Assembly (NCBI GenBank): GCA_031552145.1
Contig: JAVBMV010000003.1
Location: 124,001 to 188,000 of the forward strand
Reading direction: 5' to 3'
DNA from: JAVBMV01 sp031552145
Lineage (GTDB): Bacteria; Myxococcota; Myxococcia; Myxococcales; UBA5297
DNA length: 64,000 bases
Within the stretch, counting starts at the first letter, position 1; each line of letters opens with the position of its first letter. Below the pieces are notes generated by a model. It was not told the origin of the DNA. It saw nothing but the letters and a program-made list of their open reading frames with translations, and did no database searches. Positions 7,625 to 16,590 of this stretch are shown here, piece by piece. The position numbers and the translations under genes are program-made.

Positions 7625-8612
7625 GAAGACCAACACTACCACGCTTGCGGCCGACATCGGTGGGACCAAGACGGTGATGGCCCTCGTCGAGCAGGGCAGG
7701 CTGTTGCGGCGCGAGGTCTTCCCTAGCGCGCAGTTCCAAAGCCTGGAGTCTTTGATCGAGCGCTTCATGGGAGGGCCGCCTCGCTCCATCTCCCGCGCCT
7801 GCTTCGGAATCGCCGGGCCCGTCATCGACGACACCTGCAGGGCCACGAACCTGCCGTGGGTGGTCGACGCGCGGGAGCTGGAGCGCAAGCTCAACTTGCC
7901 GCGCGTCTCGCTCGTCAACGACTTCCACGCGCTCGCCATCGGCATTACGGTGCTGCCCAGCTCCGAGCTCGCCACCTTGAATGACGCGCCCTCCGATCCG
8001 CGCGGGCCCTGGGCGGTGATCGGCGCGGGCACGGGCCTGGGTGAAGCGATCGTTACAAAGAATGGCTCGAGCTACGAGGTGCTCTCCTCGGAGGGTGGGC
8101 ACACCGACTTCGGACCGCGCGACCAGCGGGAGCTGGCGCTCCTCACCTATGCCCTCGGGCGCTTCGAGCGCGTCTCGTACGAGCGGCTCGTCAGCGGCCC
8201 TGGGCTTCGGCTCCTGTACGACTTCCTACGAGAGAGCCAGCCCGCGCTGGAGTCCGCCGCCGTGCGGTCGGAGCTCGAGGCGGTGGGCGACGAGTCCTCC
8301 GCGCGCATCAGCAGCCACGCCCTCGCGGGTGATGACCGGCTCTGCGTCGAGACCCTGGAGCTCTTCGTCTCCCTCTATGGCGCCGAGGCCGGAAACTTGG
8401 CGCTCAAAGTGCTTCCGAGAGGTGGCGTCTATGTCGCCGGGGGCATCGCGCCCAAGATCCTCCCAAAGCTGCTCGACGGGCGCTTCCGCGACGCCTTTCT
8501 GCGCAAGGGGCGGATGAGGCCGCTCCTGGAGAGGACGCCCGTGAAGGTGGTCCTCAACCCGGACGCGGGCCTCATCGGCGCCGCCGCGATCGCCAGCGAG
8601 CTGACCCTCTAG
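7623..8612 (+). CDS. glk: Glucokinase
   Basis: Phosphorylates glucose with ATP to feed glycolysis. The 329-residue protein shows the bacterial Glk pattern: phosphate-binding LAADIGGTKTVMALVE, CFGIAGPV, TNLPWVVD, the catalytic Asp region LVNDFHALAIG, the ATP-binding IGAGTGLGEAIV, sugar-contacting SEGGHTDFGPRDQRE, VSGPGL and VAGGIAPKIL. It belongs to the Glk family (Pfam 02685), not the ROK family. The ATG at 7623 has TTGGAG five bases upstream and is preferred over the ATG at 7602. Because its start overlaps the start codon of the divergent YrdC-family gene, its promoter must lie inside that gene. Confidence 0.95.
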   Translation: MKTNTTTLAADIGGTKTVMALVEQGRLLRREVFPSAQFQSLESLIERFMGGPPRSISRACFGIAGPVIDDTCRATNLPWVVDARELERKLNLPRVSLVNDFHALAIGITVLPSSELATLNDAPSDPRGPWAVIGAGTGLGEAIVTKNGSSYEVLSSEGGHTDFGPRDQRELALLTYALGRFERVSYERLVSGPGLRLLYDFLRESQPALESAAVRSELEAVGDESSARISSHALAGDDRLCVETLELFVSLYGAEAGNLALKVLPRGGVYVAGGIAPKILPKLLDGRFRDAFLRKGRMRPLLERTPVKVVLNPDAGLIGAAAIASELTL

Positions 8613-8666
8613 CGCCCCGCCACGCCCGCGCGGCGGCCGGCGCACCAACCCTCTCAGGGCACGGGC

Positions 8667-8957
8667 TCACTGGTTCTTTTTGGCCTGGGCGATCAGCTCC
8701 TTCACCTTCTGACCGCCCTTCTGTCCAATGGCCGAATAGAACTGTGGACCGCGCTCTGCCTTTACCCGCTGGCCCCCCTTGCGCCCAATCTCTTCGTAGA
8801 ACTCGTGCCCCCGTTTGCGCGCGACGGTGTCGCCGCCCTTCTTCCCGATGGCGCTGAAAAACTCGCTCCCGCGCTCCGCCGCCACCTTCTCGCCGCCGAG
8901 CCTCCCCGCCTCTCCCACGGTCATGGGCCGCTTGGGTCTCTCTTCATCACTGCTCAT
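8667..8957 (-). CDS. KGG-repeat small stress protein (YciG / con-10 / Em-like)
   Basis: A 96-residue hydrophilic protein made of tandem copies of a roughly 22-residue unit around F/YxxIGxKGGxxVxxxRG, seen as FFSAIGKKGGDTVARKRG, FYEEIGRKGGQRVKAERG and FYSAIGQKGGQKV. KGG repeats are known from YciG of enterobacteria, fungal con-10 and group 1 LEA proteins, and are linked to stationary phase, desiccation or general stress. There are no Cys, no signal peptide and no membrane segment. GAGAGGGG sits just before the ATG, inside the 3' end of the upstream ATP-grasp gene (11-base overlap), which implies cotranscription and coupled translation. Confidence 0.88.
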   Translation of the reverse strand: MSSDEERPKRPMTVGEAGRLGGEKVAAERGSEFFSAIGKKGGDTVARKRGHEFYEEIGRKGGQRVKAERGPQFYSAIGQKGGQKVKELIAQAKKNQ

Positions 8958-9900
8958 ATGCCCCTCTCTTTCTCGCCCTTGGGCGCTGCCTCTCCCTGTG
9001 CGCGCGGCGCGCCGAGAAGGCCGCGATAGCCCGCGCCATATCCTCTCCCGTTGCCTCGAAGATCATGTCGAAGGCCGGGTGGCCATTCACCTCGATCACC
9101 TCCGGACCATCAGGGCCGATCAGGATGTCCACCCCGGCGTAGTCGAGCCCCACCGCCGCCGCGGAGCGGACCGCCAGCCGCGCGAGCGGCACGTCCACCT
9201 CCGCAGGATAGACCTTCCCCCCCAGCGCGACGTTGGTCCGAAACTCCCCTGCCTTGGCGACGCGCCGAATAGCGCGCTGCAGGCGCCCGCCAACGACGAA
9301 GGCGCGCAGATCCGACCCATCACTCGGCCTGAACCTCTGTAGGAAGAGCGCCCCCTCCGCCTCGAGCCGCTGGCGCAGCCGCTGCTCTCCCTCACGCGTC
9401 GCGTTCACGCGCTCGACGCCATAGCCCAGTGAACCTCCCGGCGGCTTCACGACCACGTTGCGCATGCGGCGCAGCGCGCGCGCCGCGGCCTCCGCGCTCT
9501 GGACCATCTCCGCCTGGGGAGTCGGGATGGCGCGCCGCGCCAGGAGCAGACTCGTCCTGATCTTCTCCTCCGCGTCCAGCAGCGCCCGCACCTTGTTGAT
9601 GAGCAGGGCACCCTGCTCCTCCAGGACCCGATAGGCCTCGAGCTGCAGATCGACATCACCCGCGGGCGAGAGGCCGCGGGCGAGCACCATCAGATCAAAT
9701 GGTTCGAGGGTCTCGCCTTTATAGGTGACCACCGCGCCGCGCCGGGGCTCGGTCCTCAGCCCCAGCTCGCCCGGATCGAGCGCCGAGACCTCTCCCTCGG
9801 CGGCCAACGCCTCGAAGAGGCGCGCGCTATGCCAGTCCTGTTCCAAGTAGGCCGTGGCAACGGCGATCTTCAGCGGAATGGCGCGCGTGGCCTTCGGCAC
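8947..9900 (-). CDS. RimK-like ATP-grasp ligase
   Basis: A 317-residue ATP-grasp protein. ATP-binding elements are NVVVKPPGGSLGYGVERV, FLQRFRPSDGSDLRAFVVGG and the metal-binding end DYAGVDILIGPDGPEVIEVN, the order seen in RimK, LysX and related carboxylate-amine ligases. RimK adds glutamates to ribosomal protein S6 and LysX-type enzymes act on carrier proteins; the acceptor here is unknown. The GTG at 9900 is chosen because AAGGGGGGGCAG directly precedes it; an ATG at 9984 would add 28 residues. The C-terminal tail (RERQRPRARKRGAYEQ) is strongly basic. Its overlap with the KGG gene makes that small protein a candidate substrate or partner, which is inference only. Confidence 0.85.
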   Translation of the reverse strand: MPKATRAIPLKIAVATAYLEQDWHSARLFEALAAEGEVSALDPGELGLRTEPRRGAVVTYKGETLEPFDLMVLARGLSPAGDVDLQLEAYRVLEEQGALLINKVRALLDAEEKIRTSLLLARRAIPTPQAEMVQSAEAAARALRRMRNVVVKPPGGSLGYGVERVNATREGEQRLRQRLEAEGALFLQRFRPSDGSDLRAFVVGGRLQRAIRRVAKAGEFRTNVALGGKVYPAEVDVPLARLAVRSAAAVGLDYAGVDILIGPDGPEVIEVNGHPAFDMIFEATGEDMARAIAAFSARRAHRERQRPRARKRGAYEQ

Positions 9901-10056
9901 CTGCCCCCCCTTCAGCGCCTCCCCCGATTGAAGAGGACGGAGGCCCCGACTGTACAAACCTGCCCACTTGCCATGCCGATGCAAGGCAGTCCGTGCGCAG
10001 CCCGAGCGGAGCCTCCAAGGCGAGGAGAGGCGCAGAGAGTGCGGCGGGCACGTCCT

Positions 10057-11532
10057 TTAGTCGAGGTTCGCCAGCATCGTCCGATCGCTCGCGAAGCGGA
10101 CGATCCCCTCGGCGAGCGCCTCGGCGACGCGCGACTGATGCGCGCTGGAGGCCAGGCGCTTCTCCTCGTCGGGATTGGAGATGAAGTCGGTCTCGACCAA
10201 GACGGAGGGCATCTTCGCGCCGAGGAGGACATAGAAGAGCGCTTGCTTCACGCCTAGATCGCGCGGCTGGTCCTTGCCATAGTCGACGGCGAGCAGCCTG
10301 TTCTGAATGGAGCGCGCAAGGTTCGAGGACTCGTCAGTATTCGCCTTTGCGGCAAGGTCGGCGAGGATGAACTGCAGATCGCTCACTGTCCGTTCGCTCG
10401 CCGCGTTCTCGCGCGCCGCCAGACGAATGGCATAGCGATCGCTCGTCACGTTGAGCGTATAGACCTCGACGCCGCGCGCCGCCCGCTTCTTCGATGCGTT
10501 GCAATGGATGGAGACGAAGAGATCTCCCTTGCTCCTGTTGGCATAGCGCGCGCGGTCTTCCAGCGAGATGAATTCGTCCTGATCGCGCGTCAGGAGCGCC
10601 TCGAAGCCGGCCTCCTCCAAGCGCGCGGCCAGCTTCCTGGCGATGGCGAGCGCCACGTCTTTCTCCTTGGTGCCGCCCGGCCCGATCGCGCCCGGATCGT
10701 GCCCTCCGTGCCCAGGGTCGATCACGATCCTGTTGAGCTTGAGCCCGAGCTGAACGCTCACCGGCAGGGCGGCTCCGCGGGCGGCGCTGGCGATCTGCCG
10801 CGCCCGCGCCTCACTCTGGGCGGCCTTTGGGGGGTCGGGCCTTTCGTCGCGCTCGTCTGGGTCGCGCTTCGCGGAGGCCGATTTTGTGGGCTCGGCCTTC
10901 GCGGGGGAAGGCCTGCCGACCTCGAGTTTACTGGAATCGGGCTTGGCGGGCTCAGCTCTCGACGCCTGCCGCTCTTTGGACTCCTCCCGCTCCTTCGGCG
11001 CGGCGGCGGTGGCCTTGAGCTCGGCCATCTCCCGCTTCGCCGCCGACGCCATGTCGCCGTTGAGCTTGATGGCCGCCTGGTACTCGACACGCGCACGCTC
11101 CAAATCGCCCAGCCGGTCGCGATGGATGCGCGCCAGCGCGAGGCGCGCGTCGTCGGCGAGCGACGACTTTGGATAGCGCTTGCAGAGCTCTTGATAGACC
11201 TCGACCGACCGCTCGAGATCTCTGCGCGCGAGCGAGACGCGAGCGAGTTCGGCGTAGAGACCGGCGACGTTGTAGAGAGCGTCGGGGGCGCGCTTGCTCT
11301 TGGGGTACTTGGCGGCGACCGCCTCGAAGCGCTTCACCACCGCAAGCCACTGATCTCGGTACTTCCGGCGCTTCTGATCCTTCTCGAGCGCCGCGCGCGC
11401 CGCCTTCGCCTCCGCGTAGGCCCCCTCCGCGGGCTCCTTGGCGGCGGGCGCGGCCATGGCGCTGCCGCCGGGCAGCGCCATGGCGGCTGCCAGCGTGGCC
11501 ACGACAAGAAATCTTTGCGCGCGCGAGATCAC
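10057..11532 (-). CDS. Exported N-acetylmuramoyl-L-alanine amidase (Amidase_3) with N-terminal TPR-like region
   Basis: Cleaves the bond between N-acetylmuramic acid and the stem peptide, probably during cell separation. A signal peptide is clear from the GTG at 11532 (SRAQRFLVVATLAAAMALPGGSAMA). Next come TPR-like helices (YPKSKRAPDALYNVAGLYAE, YPKSSLADDARLALARI), a charged Glu/Lys/Ala/Pro linker, and a C-terminal Amidase_3 domain with the zinc ligands in IDPGHGGHDPGA, the Glu in GGTKEKDVAL, the His in FVSIHCNAS and the catalytic Glu in PSVLVETDFISNPDEE. This is the delta-bacterial AmiC-like layout with TPRs instead of an AMIN domain. An ATG at 11595 would place 21 extra residues before the signal; no strong ribosome site decides between them. 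Confidence 0.9.
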   Translation of the reverse strand: MISRAQRFLVVATLAAAMALPGGSAMAAPAAKEPAEGAYAEAKAARAALEKDQKRRKYRDQWLAVVKRFEAVAAKYPKSKRAPDALYNVAGLYAELARVSLARRDLERSVEVYQELCKRYPKSSLADDARLALARIHRDRLGDLERARVEYQAAIKLNGDMASAAKREMAELKATAAAPKEREESKERQASRAEPAKPDSSKLEVGRPSPAKAEPTKSASAKRDPDERDERPDPPKAAQSEARARQIASAARGAALPVSVQLGLKLNRIVIDPGHGGHDPGAIGPGGTKEKDVALAIARKLAARLEEAGFEALLTRDQDEFISLEDRARYANRSKGDLFVSIHCNASKKRAARGVEVYTLNVTSDRYAIRLAARENAASERTVSDLQFILADLAAKANTDESSNLARSIQNRLLAVDYGKDQPRDLGVKQALFYVLLGAKMPSVLVETDFISNPDEEKRLASSAHQSRVAEALAEGIVRFASDRTMLANLD

Positions 11533-11651
11533 GATGCGGGCATGAAAACACGCACCCTCTGCGCTCGAAAGTTTTTCTCCCTCCAGAGCGAGCATTGGGT
11601 CAGGCGCGCCAATAATTGTGACGGCGCGCAGGCGCCACTTATGCTGGGCCC

Positions 11652-13037
11652 ATGGCTACCATCCAATTCCTTGGGGCAGCAGGGACGGTGACGGGCTCCA
11701 AGTTCCTAGTGAGGGCAAACGACCAGGCCATCCTGGTCGACTGTGGCCTCTTCCAGGGGAAGAAGGAATACCGTCTGCGCAATTGGGGCGAGCTCCCCAT
11801 CAATCCGCGCGAGCTGACCGCGGTGGTCCTGACGCACGCGCACTTGGATCATTCTGGCTATCTGCCCGCGCTGGTTCGGGATGGCTTCAGAGGCATCGCC
11901 CATTGCACCCACGCGACGCGCGAGCTGTTGGGACTGCTGCTGCCCGACTCGGCCCACCTGATGGAGGAAGAGGCGGCGACGGCCAACCGGCTCCATTACT
12001 CGAAGCACGCCCCCGCGCGCCCTCTCTATACCGCCGCCGATGCCAAGGAGGCGCTGACGCGCCTGTCTGGGTGCAACTACCATGAGCCTGTCCGCCTGGC
12101 ACCCGGCATCCAGTTTCTGATGCGCCCCGCGGGCCACATCCTCGGTTCGGCAACCGTGGAGCTGCGGCTGGAGGAGGCGGGGCGCGCGCCCAAGCGATTG
12201 CTCTTCAGCGGCGACCTGGGGCGATACGACATCCCCGTCCTTCCCGATCCCGAGCAGACCACTTTCGCCGACTATCTGCTGGTCGAGTGCACCTACGGCA
12301 ATCGGCGCCACCCCACGACCTCCGCGGCGCAGGCGCTCGCCGAGGCGATCACGGCAGGCCTCGCGCGCGGCGGCGCAATCGTCATCCCCTCCTTCGCCAT
12401 CGGGCGCGCGCAGGAGTTGCTCTACACGCTGCGCGAGCTGGAGCAGGCGGGGCAGATCCCCGTGGTCAATGTCTTCGTCGACAGCCCCATGGCCACCGAC
12501 GCCACGCCCATCTATGTGCGCCATACGGCCGATCACGACACCGAGATGAAGCGGCTCATCGACAAGCACCTCATGCCTTTCAAGACGGGCAAACTTCACT
12601 TCACCCGTACCGTGCACGAATCGCAGGGCATCAACGAGGTGCGCAGCTGCATCATCATCTCGGCCTCCGGCATGGCGACCGGCGGACGCGTACTCAATCA
12701 TTTGAAGATGCGCCTGCCCGATCCGCGCAGCACCGTCCTGCTCGTCGGGTGGCAGGGAGAGGGCACCCGCGGCCGCAGCCTGCTCGACGGCGCGCCCACC
12801 GTGAAGATCCATGGGCACCAGATCCCGGTCCGGGCCAAGGTTCAGATGTTGGAGGGCTTCTCGGCCCACGCCGACTGCGACGAGATGGATCGCTGGCTCG
12901 AGGGCTTCGTCCATCGGCCGCTCAACACCTTTTGCGTCCACGGCGAAGCGGAGGCGCTGGAGGCGACCCGGGCGCGCCTGGTGTCGCGAGGCTGGTGCGC
13001 CTCGGTCCCGGCGCATGAGGAGCTCGTGCAGCTATAG
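11652..13037 (+). CDS. Metallo-beta-lactamase/beta-CASP RNase (CPSF73-like)
   Basis: A probable zinc-dependent RNA nuclease. Beta-lactamase-fold motifs are in order: ILVDCGLFQG, the HxHxDH metal site in LTHAHLDHSGYLP, the later His in MRPAGHILGSA and the Asp in LFSGDLGRYD. The beta-CASP cap shows PSFAIGRAQELLYTL, SASGMATGGRVLNHL and GWQGEGTRGRSLLDG, and the protein ends with EGFSAHADCDEM and a conserved His in CVHGEAEA. At 461 residues it matches the bacterial stand-alone CPSF73-like family, not the longer RNase J. The gene is convergent with ribF, and the two stop codons share the palindrome CTATAG. Confidence 0.93.
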   Translation: MATIQFLGAAGTVTGSKFLVRANDQAILVDCGLFQGKKEYRLRNWGELPINPRELTAVVLTHAHLDHSGYLPALVRDGFRGIAHCTHATRELLGLLLPDSAHLMEEEAATANRLHYSKHAPARPLYTAADAKEALTRLSGCNYHEPVRLAPGIQFLMRPAGHILGSATVELRLEEAGRAPKRLLFSGDLGRYDIPVLPDPEQTTFADYLLVECTYGNRRHPTTSAAQALAEAITAGLARGGAIVIPSFAIGRAQELLYTLRELEQAGQIPVVNVFVDSPMATDATPIYVRHTADHDTEMKRLIDKHLMPFKTGKLHFTRTVHESQGINEVRSCIIISASGMATGGRVLNHLKMRLPDPRSTVLLVGWQGEGTRGRSLLDGAPTVKIHGHQIPVRAKVQMLEGFSAHADCDEMDRWLEGFVHRPLNTFCVHGEAEALEATRARLVSRGWCASVPAHEELVQL

Positions 13038-14018
13038 CGATGGAGGCAATCGCGCGGAGCAGCCGGGAGAGAGCGGCCCTGGAGGCGGCGCCGACGCTAG
13101 CAACGCGCGCGCCTTTTCGCAGTCACGCCCTATTTGCGCGACGAGCGCGCTCACCGAGGGGAAGCGCTCCTCGCCCCTGAGCCGGGCGATGAGCTCGACC
13201 GAGAGCCGCTCTCCGTAGAGATTGCGTTCCAGGTCGAAAATGAAGACCTCGACCGAGAGCTCCTTGCCGTCGAAGGTGGGGTTGAAACCGACGCTTGCCG
13301 CGCCGCCAAAGCAACGCCCCCCCAGCCAGCTCCGCACCGCATAGACGCCGGGGGCCGGGAGCGCCTCCGTCTCGCAGGCGAGGTTGGCCGTTGGATACCC
13401 CAGCCCCTTCCCCCTGCCGGCGCCATGCTGGACGATACCGATTAGTTCATGTGGACGGCCCAACATCCGCGCGGCCTCCTCGACATCGCCCTTGGCGACC
13501 AGCGCCCGCACCCGCGTCGAGGAGAGGTGCACCCCGGCGCGGGTCACTGGAGCCTCCACGATCAGCGAGACGCCCCGCGCGCGGCAGGCGCGCGCCATGA
13601 GCTCGACGTTGCCCTCGCGCCCGCGGCCAAACGTGAAGTCGCGCCCGACGACGACAGCCGAGGGCGCGAGCGAGCCAAAGAGATCGCGCGCGAGAAACTC
13701 CCCCGCCCCGAGGCGCGCATAGTCGAGATCGAAGGGTTGGAGAATCACCGCGTCGAGCCCCGCGCAGGCCATCAGCTCCAGCTTCCGCGCGATGGGCGTC
13801 AAGAGGAGCGGAGCGCGCTCCGGAGCCAGCACCTTGCCCGGATGCGGTTCGAAGGTGGCAGCGACGGCGAGCGCCCCGCGACTTCGCGCCAGCTCCTGGG
13901 CGCGCGCGAAGAGCGCCTGGTGGCCTAGGTGGAGGCCATCAAAGCTGCCGAGCGCCACCGCGCAGCCGCGCAGCGCCGGCATTTCTGAGGATGTGGCGAA
14001 GCCGCTGACGAGACGCAT
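13032..14018 (-). CDS. ribF: Bifunctional riboflavin kinase / FAD synthetase
   Basis: Makes FMN from riboflavin and then FAD. The N-terminal nucleotidyltransferase half shows VALGSFDGLHLGHQALF (HxGH-type site), ATFEPHPGKVL, VVVGRDFTFGRGREGNVELM and ISSTRVR-like LSSTRVRALVAKGDVEEAARML. The kinase half has GIVQHGAGRGKGLGYPTANL and VSVGFNPTFDGKELSVEVFI-type residues, with the flavin-binding GYPTAN and NPTF present. The length of 328 residues is typical. ATG 14018 is preferred; upstream in-frame starts would add an unconserved leader. It is convergent with the beta-CASP gene. Confidence 0.95.
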   Translation of the reverse strand: MRLVSGFATSSEMPALRGCAVALGSFDGLHLGHQALFARAQELARSRGALAVAATFEPHPGKVLAPERAPLLLTPIARKLELMACAGLDAVILQPFDLDYARLGAGEFLARDLFGSLAPSAVVVGRDFTFGRGREGNVELMARACRARGVSLIVEAPVTRAGVHLSSTRVRALVAKGDVEEAARMLGRPHELIGIVQHGAGRGKGLGYPTANLACETEALPAPGVYAVRSWLGGRCFGGAASVGFNPTFDGKELSVEVFIFDLERNLYGERLSVELIARLRGEERFPSVSALVAQIGRDCEKARALLASAPPPGPLSPGCSARLPPSL

Positions 14019-14124
14019 GGCGCGCGAACCTAATCGTCGAGTGGCAGGGGCGTCAAACGGCTCACCCGAGGGCGACTGTGTTAGAAGCAGGCGCTCGAAC
14101 GCCCACCCAATAGGAAGAGCCCCC

Positions 14125-15828
14125 ATGCCCGAGTTGGTCTTCTACCGCCGCAACGAAGAACTGATGCGCATCGCACTCGACGAGAGACGCCTCACCATCG
14201 GGCGAGGCGCCGGCAACGACATCGACGTCCCCGACCCTGGCGTCTCGCGAAGCCAGCTGGCGCTCTATCGGGAAGACGGGCAGTGGTGGATGGAGGATCT
14301 CTCGGGCAAGGGGACGGAGCGCAGCGGGCAGCGCACCGAGCGCGCGCCGCTCTCCGACGGAGACGATCTTGGGCTCGGCCAGTGGCGCGCCCTCTTCCTA
14401 ACCGTCGGGCAGGGGGGTGTGGGAGAAGCGACCCGAATAGAAGCGGGCGCCGCGGAGGGCGCAACCCTCGCCCTCGCCCCGGGCGAAGAGCGCCTCTCGA
14501 AGCGCCCTGCCCTTCAGCTGCGGCTCGTCACCGATGGCCGCGCGCGCCTCGTTCCGCTCGAGGGCGAGATGACCATCGGCTCGGGCGCCGAATGCTCCAT
14601 CCAGGTGGACGATCCCTTCATCTCTTCCCGCCATCTCTCGCTTCGGCGCACCGGAGAGACTTTTCACCTGCGCGACCTGGGCTCCCGCAACGGCACCTTT
14701 CTGGGCGCCGCGCGGCTCTGGGAGGCGGAGCTTCCGCTCGGATGCGCGCTGCGCATCGGGGAGACGGCGCTCACGGTGGAGCGCGTAGAGGCACCCGCGG
14801 CTCGAAGCACCTTCGAAGGCATGGTCGGCTCGGAGCCGGCGATGCGGAGCGTCTTCGAGACCATCGAACGCGTCGCCCCCTCCAATGCTCCCGCCACCAT
14901 CCTGGGCGAGTCGGGCACGGGCAAGGAGTTGGTGGCGCGCGCGCTCCATCGACGCAGCGCGAGGCACGAGCAACCCTTCATCCCCGTCAACTGCGGCGCG
15001 CTGAACAAGGAGCTGATCGACAGCGAGCTCTTCGGCCACGAGAAGGGCGCCTTCACGGGGGCCGAGCGACAGCGCAAAGGGGCCTTCGAAGAGGCGCACG
15101 GGGGGACGCTCTTCCTGGACGAGATCGGCGAGCTGCCGCTCGAGTCGCAGGCACGCCTGCTGCGCGCGATCGAGCTGGGCGAGGTAAAGCGCGTCGGCGC
15201 CTCTCGCCCCATCCAGGTCGATGTTCGCATCGTCGCAGCGACCAACCGCGAGCTGCGCGCGGAGGTGGCGCGAGGAGCCTTCCGCGAGGATCTCTACTGG
15301 CGCCTCTGCGTCATCCCGATCATGCTGCCTCCCCTGCGCGCGCGGCGCGGCGACCTGCGCGCCCTGATCGAGCATGTGGTGGCGCTCCACGCCCCGCCTG
15401 GCAGCGCCATCTCCTTCTCGCCCGCGGCGTGGGAGCGACTGCTCTCGCACCAGTGGCCCGGAAATGTGCGCGAGCTGAAGAACGTGATTCATCGGTCGCT
15501 GCTGCTGCGGCGCCGCGACCTGATCGACGAGAGGGAGATCATCTTCGGGGGAGAGCTCGAAAGCGCCTGCATGGCCTCTGAGGGCTGCGCGCCGCCCCCC
15601 CTCGCCGCCGATCCCGATTCGGAGGATCTCACGCGCGTCTCCATCGTCGGCAAGACGCTCGAGCAGATCGAGGACGAAATCTTCGTCAAGACCTGTAAGC
15701 GCATCGGCACGCGGGCCACCTTCGTGGCGCGGGAGCTGGGTCAATCGCGGGGCGCCGCCTACCGCCGAATGGAGCGGCTCGGCATCTCGCCCGGCGAGGA
15801 CGCGCCAGAGCAGTCCGGGCCAGGGTGA
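14125..15828 (+). CDS. Sigma54-dependent activator with two N-terminal FHA domains
   Basis: An enhancer-binding protein that opens sigma54 promoters. The 567-residue chain begins with one FHA domain (about residues 15-80: TIGRGAGNDIDV, GVSRSQLAL), then a second (about 140-210: TIGSGAECSIQV, FISSRHLSLRR, LGSRNGTFLG), so its input is expected to be a phosphothreonine partner, hence a Ser/Thr kinase. The AAA+ domain has Walker A GESGTGKE at 261-268, the sigma54-contact loop GAFTGA at 309-314, Walker B-like LFLDEIGELPL and FREDLYWRL. A Fis-type HTH with TRATFVARELGQSRGAAYRR closes the protein. GGAAGA precedes the ATG. FHA-sigma54 activators are characteristic of myxobacteria. The target genes are not evident here. 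Confidence 0.95.
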   Translation: MPELVFYRRNEELMRIALDERRLTIGRGAGNDIDVPDPGVSRSQLALYREDGQWWMEDLSGKGTERSGQRTERAPLSDGDDLGLGQWRALFLTVGQGGVGEATRIEAGAAEGATLALAPGEERLSKRPALQLRLVTDGRARLVPLEGEMTIGSGAECSIQVDDPFISSRHLSLRRTGETFHLRDLGSRNGTFLGAARLWEAELPLGCALRIGETALTVERVEAPAARSTFEGMVGSEPAMRSVFETIERVAPSNAPATILGESGTGKELVARALHRRSARHEQPFIPVNCGALNKELIDSELFGHEKGAFTGAERQRKGAFEEAHGGTLFLDEIGELPLESQARLLRAIELGEVKRVGASRPIQVDVRIVAATNRELRAEVARGAFREDLYWRLCVIPIMLPPLRARRGDLRALIEHVVALHAPPGSAISFSPAAWERLLSHQWPGNVRELKNVIHRSLLLRRRDLIDEREIIFGGELESACMASEGCAPPPLAADPDSEDLTRVSIVGKTLEQIEDEIFVKTCKRIGTRATFVARELGQSRGAAYRRMERLGISPGEDAPEQSGPG

Positions 15829-15829
15829 G

Positions 15830-16396
15830 CTACTGCCCGAGCAACCTGAAGCTGCCGACGATCTGGTCGATCTCTCCGATCAACGCCGGCGGCGAGGCGC
15901 GCGGCCATGTCGCGAGCATCACATAGAGCAGCCCTCGCTCGTCCGAGAGGATAGCCACGCGGCCGTCGACCTCCTCCGCGAAGGCAAAGGAAAAGCCCAG
16001 CGCGCCCTCGGCGAGCGAGATGGGTTCCACCTCGCTGGTGCGGAAACCCTCTCTGTGGCGCAGGCCGCTGAGGAGGCGATCGGCGAAGAGGAGCGCCGAG
16101 ACCTCCGGCCGCGCCACCTGAAGCACCACATGCGCCGCGCCACCGGCATGGACCACAACGACCGGCACGACGACCCGTTCCGAGGAGAGGCGCGCACCCG
16201 ACTCGAAGCGCCAATCCACGATCGGACACTCGAGCGCAAAGGAGAGAGAGGGATCGGCGAAGCGCTGGTGGCCTTCACTGCCGGCATGCACCTGCGCTGC
16301 CGCCTCTGGAGCGCCCTGCCGGCGCGCTTGCGCGGCGCAGCCCGCGCCCGTCCAGGCGATCGCCAGCGCCGCCCCCAAGACCCGCCCCAAGCGCAT
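15830..16396 (-). CDS. Small lipoprotein of unknown function
   Basis: Begins MRLGRVLGAALAIAWTGAGC, a lipoprotein signal with Cys20 as the lipidation site (TGAGC), and GGGAGG sits five bases before the ATG. The mature part (about 168 residues) has alternating hydrophobic and polar stretches such as RVVVPVVVVHAGGAAHVVLQ and ends EIDQIVGSFRLLGQ, suggesting a small beta-rich domain. No family was recognised. It is convergent with the FHA activator gene; the two stop codons are one base apart. Confidence 0.75.
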   Translation of the reverse strand: MRLGRVLGAALAIAWTGAGCAAQARRQGAPEAAAQVHAGSEGHQRFADPSLSFALECPIVDWRFESGARLSSERVVVPVVVVHAGGAAHVVLQVARPEVSALLFADRLLSGLRHREGFRTSEVEPISLAEGALGFSFAFAEEVDGRVAILSDERGLLYVMLATWPRASPPALIGEIDQIVGSFRLLGQ

Positions 16397-16590
16397 GCCG
16401 CCTCCCGCCCCTGGGAGAGAGGTCGCCACGCCGCGGCACGCAGGCAAGGCGTGCGCCCCAACGTTCTCGGCAGTCAATTACTCGCAGCGGCAGAGTTTGC
16501 CTTATTCTTGCGCGCCCGGTGAGCGGCGCGGATGAGGCTCGAAACGCCTCCCGCATTCGCGCCGGAACGCACGCAGCGCTGGAGCACTCC

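Noticed and set aside
14452..14495. Copy of the 4177-4195 hairpin (caaccctcgccctcg) as a mobile repeat
   Set aside because: Only a short GC-rich stretch is shared, inside the FHA gene, and it is explained by common codons.
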